From Portulaca oleracea (Eukaryota > Streptophyta > Magnoliopsida > Caryophyllales > Portulacaceae), in assembly GCA_029582165.1 (NCBI GenBank), contig CM055881.1:20403594-20467593 (forward strand): 64,000 nucleotides of DNA. The letters run 5' to 3'. Made by a program: the position numbers and the translations under genes. The notes beneath the pieces were generated by a model that saw only the letters and a program-made list of their open reading frames with translations, did no database searches and was not told the origin of the DNA. Of the stretch, positions 41,797 to 53,407 are shown one piece after another. The stretch's first letter is position 1; each line of letters begins with the position of its first letter.

Positions 41797-42987
41797 ATTA
41801 AATAATAAAAAATGACTCCAATCCGAATTCGAGAATGAAATAATTCTAAGTCCGGGGTAAGGTTACGAATTCGAGAATTAAATAATTCTTGAATCCGCCT
41901 GTTTAAAAAACAGACTCTACTAGAATAGAACTTGAAATGAAATTGAGCGGGGAGAATTTTTAATAAATTTCACGAATTTTATATTCCAAACATGCAAGAT
42001 TAAAGCAATGAAGAATTTTACAAATGAATGTACAAGTAACATGTTACATGGAAATAAACTACATTATTTAAAACCAAAGGATGAACGAACCTCACTTTAA
42101 ACTTCGGTAGGATGAATGGAAGATCGAACTCCTTATGGTGGACCCTTGATCGTGGCTTGATGGTAGCTTGGAATGAAGGCTATGGTAAAGAAATATGGAT
42201 GATAGTGATTGAAGATGAATATAGAAGATAGATGATAGTAGAATAGAGTGGTGTAAGAGAGGATTGTGATGGAAGTTGTTGATGATTGTTGGTGAGAATG
42301 AGTGAGGATGAGGGGGGGGTATTTATAGGTGAATGGTGGATGTATGTAGATGGAAGGAGGGGGAAATGATTCCAAAAATCATGCCCCTTAGACAAATAGG
42401 AAAGCCTCTCGGCCATGCTCAAATCAAGGGTCAAATGATCAAGGCAATGATCATGGGATTATATTGAAAGGGAGGGAAAAAATTGACGGTAAATGCTGTG
42501 ATCAAAAGGAAGGTCGCTGAGCATTTGATTTTATTAACCACGAATTGCCAGCGTGGCAATCCGGAAATGAGCTGAGATCAAGAGGAAGGTCAGACGGCCT
42601 TCCTTTTTTCTTCTATGCCAGACGCACTTTTCGGGCCTGGACATTGAGCAAGGCCGCTTGGCCTTGCTATTTGGCTAAGGCAACTTCAAACGGCCATAAT
42701 TTCTTCCTCCGAGCTCCGATTTAAGCGATTCAAAAGGCGTCGAATAGTTTAGGGTGTGTACTTTACTCTCCTAAAAAGAAATAGGGCCAATGAGACTTGT
42801 GGAAAAAATGGGATTCGAAATGGTGGGCACATGTATGTGGAAAGGGCGGAGAATGAAGGTTTTTTTGTAGTGGGTTGACCCGGTAGCTTTTGATTGAGGA
42901 AGGCCAAGTGGCTTTGCTTTACTTCTAGCCCTTTTTTTGTTGTGCTCGGTTTGTACACTTGATCCGGTACAAAATTTGGTGTCTACA
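41797..42987 (-). mobile_element. 3' LTR of an Ogre/Tat-like element, minus strand (3' end truncated)
   Basis: On the minus strand the LTR begins TGTAGACACC at 42987, right after a polypurine tract, as is usual for Tat/Ogre elements. The block at 41797-42000 is nearly the same as 50703-50890 in the other LTR. Similarity to the other LTR ends at 41797, so the LTR end is missing. Confidence 0.7.
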
Positions 42988-43003
42988 GAGAGCCCCCACT
43001 TTG
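42988..43003 (-). other. Polypurine tract of the Ogre/Tat-like element
   Basis: On the minus strand, AAAGTGGGGGCTCTC lies directly before the TGTAGACACC LTR start. This combination is common in plant Tat/Ogre elements. Confidence 0.75.
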
Positions 43004-43071
43004 ATCGAGTCCGAATAGGACGACGGTCAAAGTAACATGAGATGTTGGCTGCTTGATGTCTGACTAGGATA

Positions 43072-43266
43072 TGGATGCTGTCGGTGCTCTTTTATGTGGC
43101 GACCGGAAGATGGATGATGTCGGTGCTCTTTTATGTGGCGACCGAAAGGTGGATGCTGTCGATGCTCTTTTATGTGGCGACCGGAAGGTGGATGCTGTCG
43201 GTGCTCTTTTATGTGGCAATCGGAAGGCGGATGAAGGTCAGCGCTCTTTTAACGGTAGTTGGAAGA
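43072..43266 (-). repeat. 39-bp tandem repeat, 5 copies
   Basis: Five consecutive units of 39 bp start at 43072, 43111, 43150, 43189 and 43228. Each contains a GTGCTCTTTTATGTGGCGAC core; the last is divergent. Because 39 is a multiple of 3, it yields a 13-residue peptide repeat in two frames, which I regard as incidental. It lies in the non-coding region just inside the 3' LTR. Confidence 0.93.
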
Positions 43267-43439
43267 TGATGTCCCGGTTTTCCCAGTGTTGGTGACGGCT
43301 CCCTGCACAGAAACCAAAGCAGAATGTCAGATCATTTTGAACAATGGCTGTAGATATAGAGAATTACCTGTCTGGAAGATTGATCTCAGCTGATCCGAAC
43401 TCCCCTTCTCCTTTGTTTCTATCGTTGTCCCAATCTTTC

Positions 43440-44126
43440 CCGGTGTCGATGATGCCTTACGGATTTTCCCGAGGCGGATCGGATTTTCCCGATGTTGATG
43501 GTGCCTATGATTTTCCCGAGGTGAATAAGATTTTCCGATGTTGATGGTTCCCAGCGGATTTTTCCGAGTGGATCGGATTTTCCGATCTGATGATGCCCAA
43601 CGAATTTTCCCGAGGCGGATTGGATTTTCCCGATGTTGATGATCAACGGATTTTCCCGATGTTGATGGTGCCCAACGAATTTTCCTGATGGAGATGATGC
43701 CCGACGGATTTTCTCGAGGCGGATCGGATTTTCCCGATGTTGATGATGGTGCCCAACGGATTTTCCCGAGGCGGATCAGATTTTCCCAATGTTGAAGATG
43801 CCCAACGGATTTTCCCGAGGCAGATCGGATTTTCGTGATGTTGATGATACCCAACGGATTTTCTCGATGCAGATGATGTCCAACGGATTTTCCCGAGGCG
43901 GATCGGATTTTCCTGATGTTGATGGTGTTCCCGAGGCGGATCGTATTTTCCTGATGTTGAAGATGCACAACAAATTTTCCCGAGGCAGATCGGATTTTCT
44001 CGATGTCGATGAAGTGATGAGGGCTTTTCGGATTTTCCCGACGTTGATGACGATGTCCATGAAGTGATGATGCTCAACGGATTTTCTTGAAGCTGATGAC
44101 GCCCAATGGATTTTCCCGAGGCGGGT
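43440..44126 (-). repeat. Minisatellite of GGATTTTCCCGAGGCGGATC units
   Basis: About 14 degenerate units of roughly 45-60 bp alternate GGATTTTCCCGAGGCGGATC with GGATTTTCCCGATGTTGATG and a GATGCCCAAC spacer. Length variation among units is high. It gives a long open frame on the minus strand (43327-43968) that is a repeat artefact, not a gene. It lies in the 3' non-coding region of the Ogre/Tat-like element. Confidence 0.9.
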
Positions 44127-44399
44127 GATTGTGTCGGTGGCGTCCATGACAACTTTTGTTGCTTTGGCAGACTAGAAGATTGTCATGAGGATGATAGATA
44201 GAAGTCATCCAGAGTGTGATTAGAGATTTCTCTAATCTTGCTCTTAATGATTTGCATCCGAGCTTGAGTCTCTGTTAGAGATAACATTCTTTGATTCTCC
44301 CGCTATTGTCGATGAGTATGCATGCACTTGGTCTTCTAGAATCTAGACTGTTATGCACTAATGCAATGACTAGGATAATATGTATATGAACGGTGTTTT

Positions 44400-44934
44400 T
44401 ATAATGCATGTGACTCAATATGCAAACAGCCCCCAATACCAAGACTAGAACGATGATTATACAATGAACTAGGGGTGGAAACGGTGCGGTGCGGTTTCGG
44501 TGCGCCGAAGTAGTGCACCGGACTAAACGATGTGCTAAAACCTTAAACCGGAACCGAATCACCCGGTTTTTAAAAACCGGTGCACCGGCTTTAACGGTGC
44601 AGTTTCACCGGTGAACCGGAACCGCATTAATTTCTATCAAACATCAAAAAATCTCTATTAAATAAAAAAAAAAAAGTACGGGCTACCCAACGCCGCCCGG
44701 CGCCCAGTGCCCAATGATTACTTAATATCTCTATTAATATCTAAAGGTTATTAAATTAAAAATATACTAATTTGAAATCCTAAAACCTAATTCCCCCCTC
44801 CCCAGTCCCCCTTACTCGACAGTCAGTGAGCAGCCCATAGGTCCAATAACTCCTAATGTTCTTTATTTTTTTTAACTAGTTAATTTACATTATTTTTGTA
44901 TTAATTTTTGGGTAGAATTTTTTTTTAAACCAAA

Positions 44935-44993
<59 letters not shown>

Positions 44994-45248
44994 TTAACGG
45001 TTCGGTGCCGGTTCCCCGTCGGTGTGAATATCCCAAACCGGAACCGCCCCGTTTAGTATCCGGTTTTTCCGGTGCGGTGCACCGAATTTTAAGCTGGTTC
45101 GGTGTTGCCCGTTCCCGGTTTTTTATCCGGTTTCCGGTTCGGTGTGCCGGTTCCGGATTTTTCTTCCACCTCTACAATGAACGATATTTTACAATGCATG
45201 TGACTCAAATTGCAGACAGCCCCCAATACCAAGACTAGAACGATGATT
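44400..45248. repeat. 59-bp direct repeat split by a hAT insertion
   Basis: 44400-44458 and 45190-45248 are the same 59 bp with about four mismatches (core AGCCCCCAATACCAAGACTA). Before the hAT insertion these formed a tandem duplication with a period of about 78 bp. Confidence 0.88.
44470..45174. mobile_element. hAT non-autonomous element
   Basis: The ends TAGGGGTGGAAAC and TTCTTCCACCTCTA form hAT TIRs. An exact 8-bp duplication CAATGAAC flanks it (44462-44469 and 45175-45182). Subterminal regions are dense in CGGTGC/ACCGG/GGTTCCGG motifs. An (AT)n microsatellite lies at about 44940-44985. It is 705 bp with no transposase. Confidence 0.94.
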
Positions 45249-47427
45249 CCCTAAGTGTCAGAGCAACTTGACATGTAATTTTAGGACAAGGCAAGATTGG
45301 TGAGGCTTGTGACGATGCCTGATGATGAAGGCATTGTCCTGGATGATTGTCTTGTCCTGTCCTCTTCCTTGGTTCATTGTGGAGATAGGTAGAGCACCTT
45401 CGCAGGTTATGTGATGGTTAGGGGAGCCCCCAGTTCAATTGAACTCTTCTCTTAAGTCAGATGATGTTTGTAATTAGCCATTGATGTGGCTGATTTCTTG
45501 TCCTTGATGGATGGGCCTCGCTCAGATCTGCTGAGAACGGGCCTCGAAATATCGAATCTCGCACTTGCACTAATGATTGAGTCAAAAAGCTTTGGTGGTA
45601 TAGGAGGATGAAGAAGGTTGGCAAAAGAAAGGGTAAGTCTGATGATGGTCAGACGGGTTCATGAGGCACTTGGTAAAAAGGAGATAATGGTGGGTCGATG
45701 GTCGAATCTGGGTCTGTCATGATTGACAGATGACTATGTTTTAGCTAAGGCTTGATGGTTAGCAAGGGTTAAGTCACCTCATAGGAGAAGAGGTGAGGGA
45801 ATGGTTGAGTTAGATTCGTGTCACAGTAGGAGAGGTGGTTGGCTATTTGGATGTGAAGGTGATCCAAGTCTGATGGAAAGAAGGTTGGGGAATTATGATG
45901 GTAGAGATGTGAAAGAACTTCAAAATTCAGGGTTTACTCTCCTTTTGCCTAACCTGCCCTGACGGGTTTTCAGGCTAGCCTCTCTTATTCTATCACTCTC
46001 ATTTTTCCTAGCTCGGGGTTTCAAGGTAGCCTCTCTTGTTCTCTCACTCTCCTTTTGCCTAGCTCAGGGTTCCGAGCTAGCCTCTCTAATTTCTTTTTTC
46101 TCTCTCAAAGACCAAAATTTTGTGACAAAGAATGGTTCTTGAAGTGTAGTGGCCTGGCCTCAAAGAGGTTCTCCTACGTATCCGATGTAGAATCAGGCCA
46201 GTTGTAGCTCATAAGGTGCAGCTTCAAAGGATTGGTGCCTCGAGGAGGGCTTGGTGAGGTAGGCTTTGTGGATGGTTATGGATACCAAGGTATGATGATG
46301 ATGTGAAGGCTTGGGGCGCAAAGCTTGAGAACAATTCGGGAGGTTTATGAACGGTTTTCGGTGTGCGTGACTATTAGCTCCGTCTCCAGTTTCTCAATCT
46401 TTTTTTTCTTCCTCTTCTTCTCTTTGTTTTTTTCTCTCTTTTTTCTCTTTTTTTTTTTGCTTCCTTATTCTTTTTTTTTGTTGGTATGTTTCGAGATATG
46501 CATGGCCCAAATGGGGTTTTACTCTCCTAGCACAGGTTTTTCCATACGCAAACAAAGTGCTTAAGGGACATGAGTGTCCTACCACTCATGCCGACCTATG
46601 TTGGTGGACCAACTAGGAACTCTCTCCTTTTTTTTCTTTTTTTTTTCTTTTTTGCTTTCTTCTCTTTTTCGACTTTCTTCTCCATGGGATTGACTCCTAT
46701 CTGCCTTTCTGCTGATATTTGTCACAGCACACCTTCTGGCTTTGGGATAGATAGGGAGTGGTTACGAGGAGAATGACCGGGTTGGTCAAGGCTAAGGTTT
46801 TTCGAATGGTGACTGTTATGGGTGATGCAAAGAGGGATGATTGGTGAATGGGAACCTGGGATGAAGATGTAGATGATAAGGATAGATGTTGTGGGCGAAT
46901 GGGAAGGTAACAGGTGATACGAATGCTAATGTGGGTGGTGAGGCGGTAACCCCCCTGTCCTAGGCATATTTTGTTCAGGTTGCTGTTCTAGGTGCATAGA
47001 GATGTCCACTTTCAAGAGACTGGTGGTTTTGGTCTTCTCTCTTTTTGCCCAACCTGCTTGATGAATGCAGACTGACTTCCCTCTTTTTTGTTTTTTTCTC
47101 TCTGTTTTCTTCAATTTTATTTTAAACCCTGAATTCGTAGGATGAACACTTGATGAATGGAAGGGTATGTGAGGGTGATGATAGACTTGGATGTGTCAGA
47201 CTTGAGTGTTAAGGCTAATGAATGGGTGAAAGAGCTTTTTAACTCAAGTTAAGAATGCAAGCACGAGATTCTCAAACAATCAAATAGATGCATCTTATTG
47301 AATTCAAAAGACAAGCATATCAAAGATCGACTCAATGCCACCCCTAATTGACTCAGAAAACAGGATGCTCAACATAATTGGGATCCTAGCTAACTTCTCA
47401 ATCCTCTTCATGCAGTATTGCCTTGCC
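45249..47427 (-). other. Non-coding interior of the Ogre/Tat-like element
   Basis: No pol domain is present between gag and the 3' LTR. It contains about 2.5 copies of a 60-bp repeat (TAGCCTCTCT...CTCACTCTCCTTTTGCCTA) at about 45945-46095. Long pyrimidine tracts lie at 46390-46485, 46620-46685 and 47035-47110. The TCAAAGAGGTTCTCCTACGT block near 46155-46180 recurs in Tat-type elements from my recollection. Confidence 0.55.
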
Positions 47428-48843
47428 TTATTGACTGCTCCTGTAGGCTTTCTGTGCTGCTTTTGGCTGAGGCGATTTCCCTGACCGGATCATACCCTCA
47501 ATCTTATTCTTTAAGGTCCAGCACTTCTCGGTGTCATGTCTCTTACACCTATGATAGTTGCAGAATGCACTTTCATCCCAGCTTGGGTACTTCGTTTCTG
47601 GCTCTGGTCTTGGTAATGGTAACTCAATCAGGTTTTTTCTTAAGAGATGAGCCAAAGCATCAACGTAGGTGGTGTCAAGTAGGGGGTAATGGTCGTACGT
47701 TGGTTGGATTCCTGGCTGAATTACATTAGTCTCAGCGCTCTTAGAAGGGTGGCTAGGCGAACCAGTAGCCCTCCTATTAGGACTAGAATTCCTCCACCCT
47801 TGAGCGGCGGCCTTCTCATTGTTCATGGTTTCAAGTTGGACGCAAAGGTCCTTCAAGAAATCGAAGTCCTTGATCACATGGTATCCCAAGTGTCGTGCCC
47901 GGTTACCCTTGAGTCCCTGCTTAAATGTAATCAGTTGCAGGCGCAAAGGTATGGTTTCATTGATGTGAGATAACTTGGTGTGCCACCTTTCGAAATAGTC
48001 CAGGAAAGACTCGTCTTCCCTTTGCTTCATGGTAGTCAGGTTATCTACAATGGCCTGCTTCTTCTGGATGTGACTGCAATGGTTGATGAAAGCCTTAAAC
48101 AAATCGTTTCAATCAGCCTTGTCTTAAGGTGACAGGGCATGGTACCATACTTTGGCTTCTCCATCTAGGGTGGATGGGAAGACTGTAGAGTACAGGTCAA
48201 CATCAATCTTGTTAAGAGGTGCTAAGCGCATGAACTCCTCAATGTGGTGAGTGTGATTTTCAGATGGCTTGAACTTGATGTTGGGTACTTCAACTTTGTC
48301 GGTCGCCTTCATGATTGGGTGGATAGGCAAATGCACATCTGTGTACTTGTCAGCAAAGACCGGAACAGTGCTCATCATCTTGGTAATACTCTCAAGTTTT
48401 TGTTCCAATGCCTTGACAATAGAGTTTTCAGTGACTTTGGGAATCTCTGACGATACTTTGAACTTCCCTTTAAATGATCCTGAGCCCCCTAACTTATCCT
48501 CTGTAGGTATCTTGACAAGTTCGGGCTCAGATTCATACCCATGGACTATTATGACATCATCATCTCCCTCAGTGCACAGGCCCAGCTTCTCATTGGTCTT
48601 GCTGATGGCTTGTAGCATGCCATCCATCAATTGTTGTTGCTCAAGGAACCTCTTCCCAATTTTTTGCTCCTGTTCGAGGGAATTTGCAAAGACTAGGCCT
48701 TGCATTTTAGTGTAAAGATCCTCCAGCTGTTTCGAGATGTTGGCTTCAGCGCCTTGGACTGGGATCCCTTGGAATCGTTCCTCAGCCATAATTCGAGCTC
48801 TGGGTTGAATGATAGATGGGTCCCAACTTGGATTTAAAACCAA
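47428..48843 (-). pseudogene. Ogre/Tat-like gag with two in-frame stops
   Basis: The minus strand from 48843 to 47428 is one continuous frame of about 470 codons, broken only by TAA (48124-48126) and TGA (48109-48111). The N-terminal half contains a Gln/Glu-rich likely coiled coil (LEQEQKIGKRFLEQQQLMD). Then comes KVEVPNIKFKPSENHTHHIE, the VFPSTLDGEAKVWYHAL capsid motif, REDESFLDYFERWHTKLSHI, and a C-terminal Cys-His knuckle (FCNYHRCKRHDTEKCWTLK). The capsid and knuckle pattern fits gag of Tat/Ogre-type gypsy elements. No protease or pol follows, so the element depended on partners for movement. Confidence 0.82.
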
Positions 48844-50240
48844 CCGGTCGGTATGTGGATCTCTGATGCGGGCCCGAAATCAATCTCCTATCTTGCCTGT
48901 ATGGAAATTCGTTAGTGACTCGATAATTACTCTGACACTTATTACCCGATGCATGCATGTCCTAAAAGACCTATATGAGACCGTAACAGACCTAATGCCT
49001 TCATGCTGACCAAAAGATGACTCACCCACTTCTTGGGAGTGCATGACCTAACTCTATATGGACCTAACAACAGAACATTATAAAGGGCCGAATAAATTCA
49101 AACATAGCGAGCTGGTCATAAGTTGGAAAGCACAAGTCAGTGTTTCTCAATTCGAATGGACCCAATCCACGGGCGGACCGTTTTAAGGTGAATCCCGTAA
49201 CTTGGGCTGACGTGCTTTAGACAGCTTGAGCCATACTGGCTATTATGCGGACTAAGATAATGTTCAACAAGACCAAAAGCCTACACTTTTTTTTCTTTTT
49301 ATTTTTTTTTCATTTACTCAAGGAAAATGGATATTGTAAAGGACTGAATAAAGCCAACAATAAGCGAGTTATAATTATTTTATAGGCTTAATTGGTAAAT
49401 CCAATATGATTGGGCCTAACAACGGGTCAGCCATAAATGTGATGGACTTTATAATTAAATCTATAAATTAATTTACTCAAGCTTAGTGACTATTATGCAG
49501 TCTAAAGATGTTATCCATTAACTTTGTTGAGACTTTAGTCAAATTTTTTGGACCTTTATTAAGAGAACATTGTAAAGGATCATATAATATCATCAAAGGT
49601 GATTCGAGTTTTTTTTATTAATTAAAATAATCAACCTTTGTACATAAATGGGCCCGTCCACTGGGCTAGCCATAATGTCTTAAGGTTAATTGTTCTAATT
49701 AATAAATAATCTTCTTCTCAACCCAATGAATTTTATATAGACTAGAACGAAGCCTCTAAAATAAGGTCGACTCGAATAAAGAAAAGGGGAAGGGAAACAC
49801 ATATATTCACATAGCATACAACATGAAGGGTATTCTAAACCAAGGCTCTACATTCATGGATTACTATGGTTGGGATTGGATGAGATACCACATGTTCTCC
49901 CCTCGGTGCACTTCACCCATATAAGGTTTATGGGTAAAGTGTGTGAGGTGTTGCTCGTCGGACTTCAAGGAAGCCTCAGAGTATAATATGGGTAAGAGGA
50001 GAGACCAAATGTTTGGCCATGTAGAGTGCATCACACAAGTAGTGGCCGCTCGCTCTCGGGTAAAAATCCTAGGTTAATTCTAAACCGTCGCTTATGTACT
50101 CCCATGTCAAAAGACCCTTGCAGTAGCCTGGTATGCAAAATGCCTAAAAGAATAATAAAATTGTGAAATAAACAAACTTTCTCCCTTTTACCATTTCAAA
50201 TCAACTCAAATTTTCAAATTTTACCCTCTTTTTAAATTTA
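48844..50240 (-). other. 5' untranslated leader of the Ogre/Tat-like element
   Basis: It lies between the PBS at 50241 and the gag start. It has several imperfect repeats of GGACC/GGGCC, TTGTAAAGG and CTTAAGG motifs and no open frame of note. Confidence 0.5.
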
Positions 50241-50259
50241 AGTCCCCAGTGGAGTTTCC
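50241..50259 (-). other. Primer binding site, Arg-tRNA type
   Basis: On the minus strand the site reads GGAAACTCCACTGGGGACT. This is close to the TGGCGACTCCGCTGGGGA type used by Ogre elements, and it lies next to an LTR end (TCCTACA at 50270-50264). Confidence 0.75.
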
Positions 50260-50263
50260 AATA

Positions 50264-51555
50264 TGTAGGACCCCGGAAAAATCCTTTCTGAGTGCGCTAC
50301 TTGGTGATCGGGAGCCGACTAAGGTTGCCCAATCCTTAAATAAGGATAATTTTATTTTATGAAATTCATTTTCAAGAAGAGACTTTTATTTATTTAATAA
50401 TCAGTTTTTATTATTCACATGCTTGAAATTACATCAAATTAACTTGCAAATAATTTTACATAAAATTCGATTCAGATCCGGGCCATGGCCCAACAGAGAA
50501 TTCTTTAGAAAATTCAAAGACCATGTGACCTTTGATAATTTCTATGACATTTTCTCTTGAGTAGATTCCGGATCGGAATATGGGAATATGTAAATTATTT
50601 TATAAATTCTTTTGACGTAATAAACATACATGTTGGATAATAAAAAGAGATTATATAAAAAAGAAAGAGTCGCCAGCCGATTTAAGAAAACCGACAAACC
50701 ATAAATAATAAAAAATGACTCCGGTCTACGAACCCGAATTTTAAGTCCGGGGGTAAGGTTATGAATTCGAGAATTAAATAATTCTCGAATCCGCCTATTT
50801 AAAAGACAAACTCTACTAGAATCGAAGTTGCAATGAAATTGAGCGGGGAGAACTTTTAATAAATTTCGCAAATTTTATATTCCAAACTTGCAACACCAAC
50901 ATTAACAAATGGATAAAGTAAAAAAAAAAAAAATTAGAGAAGAGAGAAAACTTCAAGCCTTCCCAATACATTCATAATCTTCATTAGCAAAAGTCATTTA
51001 CAAAATTTTAACAAGAGCTATTTATTGGGAGGGGTTTAAAACATAAATTTTGGATCGAGTCAAGGGTGTCGCTGGCGCGACGTAGGGTGTCGCGGTCGGG
51101 ACATCGTGGCTTGGGCAAGGGGGCATCTCACGATGCATCGATCGCGTGCGACGCCCCCATCTCGACCATGACATAGTGATAGGTGCTCCAAGACTTCAGC
51201 GTGTTGTGGAGTGACTTCGGCGCGGTCGTGACTCGCTTCAAGGAAGATCTGTCAAGGTCATGATGAATATGTCGCGGGAGCAGCAATATTAATACCAGGA
51301 GGTGTCACGGTCGTGACAGGTGACTCACGATCATGACATGTTGCGGCCTCACAGAGAAGAAAAGAGGAAAAGGGCGCGGTCATGACCGGGAGATCACGCC
51401 ACGACGCCTGCTTACTAGCCAAATCTCATTCCTAACGAGGTCACGGTGACCATGATGGTCACGCCCGCGACGCAGGCCGCCTTCCCTATCACCAGTAACA
51501 CATTTATCAATCCTAACCAACGCCCACCGCCATTATTTATGTCAAGATGAAAAGG
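50264..51555 (-). mobile_element. 5' LTR (3' part) of the Ogre/Tat-like element
   Basis: The CCTACA terminus abuts the PBS. The 50703-50890 block matches 41797-42000 of the other LTR. Beyond about 50890 the two LTRs no longer align, and no TGTAGACACC start is found, so this LTR is truncated or from a related subfamily. The 51060-51480 part is unusually rich in GTCGCG/CGTGAC motifs. Confidence 0.6.
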
Positions 51556-51984
51556 ACACTCACCTATAGGGCGTCTCGGGCCATTCAAGGGAAGGCCCTG
51601 ACTGTCTCATTCGGCCTCGGGTCCACCTTGAAATGGACACCACACCCGATTTGGAAACACATTTAATCGGGATTTCCAAGGGATGTTCGGGAGGGCTTAA
51701 TGGCCATAAACTATGAGACTCGGACCTCACCTCGATATAGTTCATACTTTCCCTCTTGAAGTATAGTCGTCCACAACTCTTGAGGGCCAAATTGTAGGTT
51801 CTCTCTACAACTCGGTTGCCCGACATGTTTCTCCAGCGCTTCGGGCATGATGTTATTGAACTCGACATCATATCCATTGAAAGGGTGCCTACCATAAGGA
51901 AGGCGTTCTTCCGATAGCTTCTTCACTTCATCGCCATTCCCACAAGCGTCCGAACATTCTTCAAACCCCAACATGTAGCCATTC
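51556..51984 (-). other. Unassigned open segment (87 codons at 51711-51974)
   Basis: The minus-strand frame at 51974-51711 begins MLGFEECSDACGNGDEVKKL and includes FNNIMPEALEKHVGQ and GPQELWTTIL. It ends near a possible GTGAGG donor. I do not recognise it as a retrotransposon domain. It sits between an LTR and a gypsy fragment, so it may be a captured host exon or decayed TE sequence. Confidence 0.3.
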
Positions 51985-52915
51985 TCATTCTAGTAGAAAT
52001 TGTTTGGAGGTTTTTGGGGTAAGGGAAAGGGAAAGGGACAAAGGGAGAGAAGAGGGAATTTTTGTGGTGCATGGTGACACTCTACCTCACATGGTTCACT
52101 ACAAGGCAAAGACAAAGTCATAGGTAACTTGTCCTCACCATGAGCACACTTGACCCGTGTTTCTCTCACGTGAAGGTTCCTCTTCTAACATCCCACCCCA
52201 TTTTTGATTTGATGTGGGGGGAGGGGGGTAAGGGAATCAATTTTATCTTCTTCCCATTATGCACAAAGGAGTAGGAGTTCTTGAGACTATCATGAGTAGC
52301 CCTCTTGTCAAATTGCCATGGGCGCCCTAAAAGAGCGTGACAAGTGCTCATAGGAACAATATAACACAAGATGGAATCGAAATACTTAGATCCAATAGAA
52401 AGATCAATGGAAACTTGTTTTGATACCTTTAGGACATCTTGATCGCCAATCCATTTAAGTGTCTAAGGAAGAGGGTGAGGGCATGTTGGGAGGTTGAGCT
52501 TCTCCACTAAGTTGGCTGAAGTAGCATTTGTGCAACTTCCTCCATTGATAATAAGATCTCTAACCTTGCCCCCAATAGTGCACTGAATGTGGAAAAGCAA
52601 CTCCATTTGAGTCTCGTCAAGAGCAGATTCATTAGGATGTGAAAACCTCTCAAGACTAGTAACTCACCGGCGCCCATCTTAAGCTCGGCCTCATCTTCGC
52701 TAGATTCTACCTCATTGTGGTTGGCTTATCCTTCTTGGACCAATATAAGGTCCTCAACAATCTCTCACATCTCTTGTAGGGTCAAAGTTCTTCAAGTAAG
52801 GCACTCGGCTTGGAAGTGTCCACAGCCAAGGCATTTGAAGCATTTCTTGCCTTCCATCTTCGTTGGAAGATCCTTAGGGGAGGAAATGTGGCGCCTTTTC
52901 CTGTTTCGACCCTAG
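51985..52915 (-). pseudogene. Ty3/gypsy zinc knuckle and protease fragment
   Basis: On the minus strand a CX2CX4HX4C knuckle (CFKCLGCGHFQAEC, 52799-52849) is followed by decayed protease sequence. A readable end follows at 52369-52166 (YIVPMSTCHALLGRPWQFDK, then SFVHNGKKIKLIPLPP). This is the gag-protease junction of the same broad gypsy group as the intron 7 and intron 8 elements. RT is absent. Confidence 0.8.
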
Positions 52916-52962
52916 GCAATGGTGCAGACGTAAGAGCTTCAATAGGACTAGGAGTGGCCGGG

Positions 52963-53407
52963 TGATGTGTGTTTTTTACATATATGAGATCTTGGATTAT
53001 TTGGACTTAATTTGAGTGATTTTAGATATGAAAGTATTATTTTTATACTCGAATTCTCCTATTTTATGCTTGGTTGGAGTTTGGTATAATTTTATAAAAA
53101 ATTGGAGTAGTATTGATCAAATCAAGCTCAAAATCAAGTATGTGAAGTCCAAGAGGATCACAATTGGAGAAGAAATTCACCCCAAGGGCCCAAACTCAGG
53201 CCTAAATCATCAAAGGACAGCGTCTGGCATCAACACAGATGTGTTTTAGCCCAGCACGACCCGTTTCAGGGTCTAGAAGCTTCAAAAAGTTGTTCCAGTG
53301 AGCAACACGACCGGTGCTAAGGCAACATGGGTAGTGTCAGGGTCAACACAGACCGTGTTGACCTGGCACGGACCGTTTTAACCCTGTTTATGATGGAAAT
53401 GGCGTTT
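52963..53407 (+). mobile_element. Start of a + strand gypsy LTR, cut by the Athila-like element
   Basis: It starts TGATGTGTG and continues with AGATATGAAAGTATTATTTT, a CTCCTATTTTATGCTTGG block, then CAACACAGA/GCACGACCCG motifs (53235-53390). This texture is familiar from plant gypsy LTRs. It is interrupted at 53408 by another LTR. The remainder was not located. Confidence 0.5.

Noticed and set aside
43327..43968. 213-codon minus-strand open frame, the second longest in the window
   Set aside because: It is a direct translation of the minisatellite; overlapping frames on both strands are also open for the same reason.
43440..44126. Regular repeats resembling a CRISPR array
   Set aside because: Repeats are degenerate, spacers are themselves repetitive, there are no cas genes, and the genome is a plant.
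46390..46690. Long T-rich tracts taken as LINE or SINE tails
   Set aside because: They are C/T mixed, repeated, and lie within the Ogre-like non-coding interior without any LINE domain beside them.
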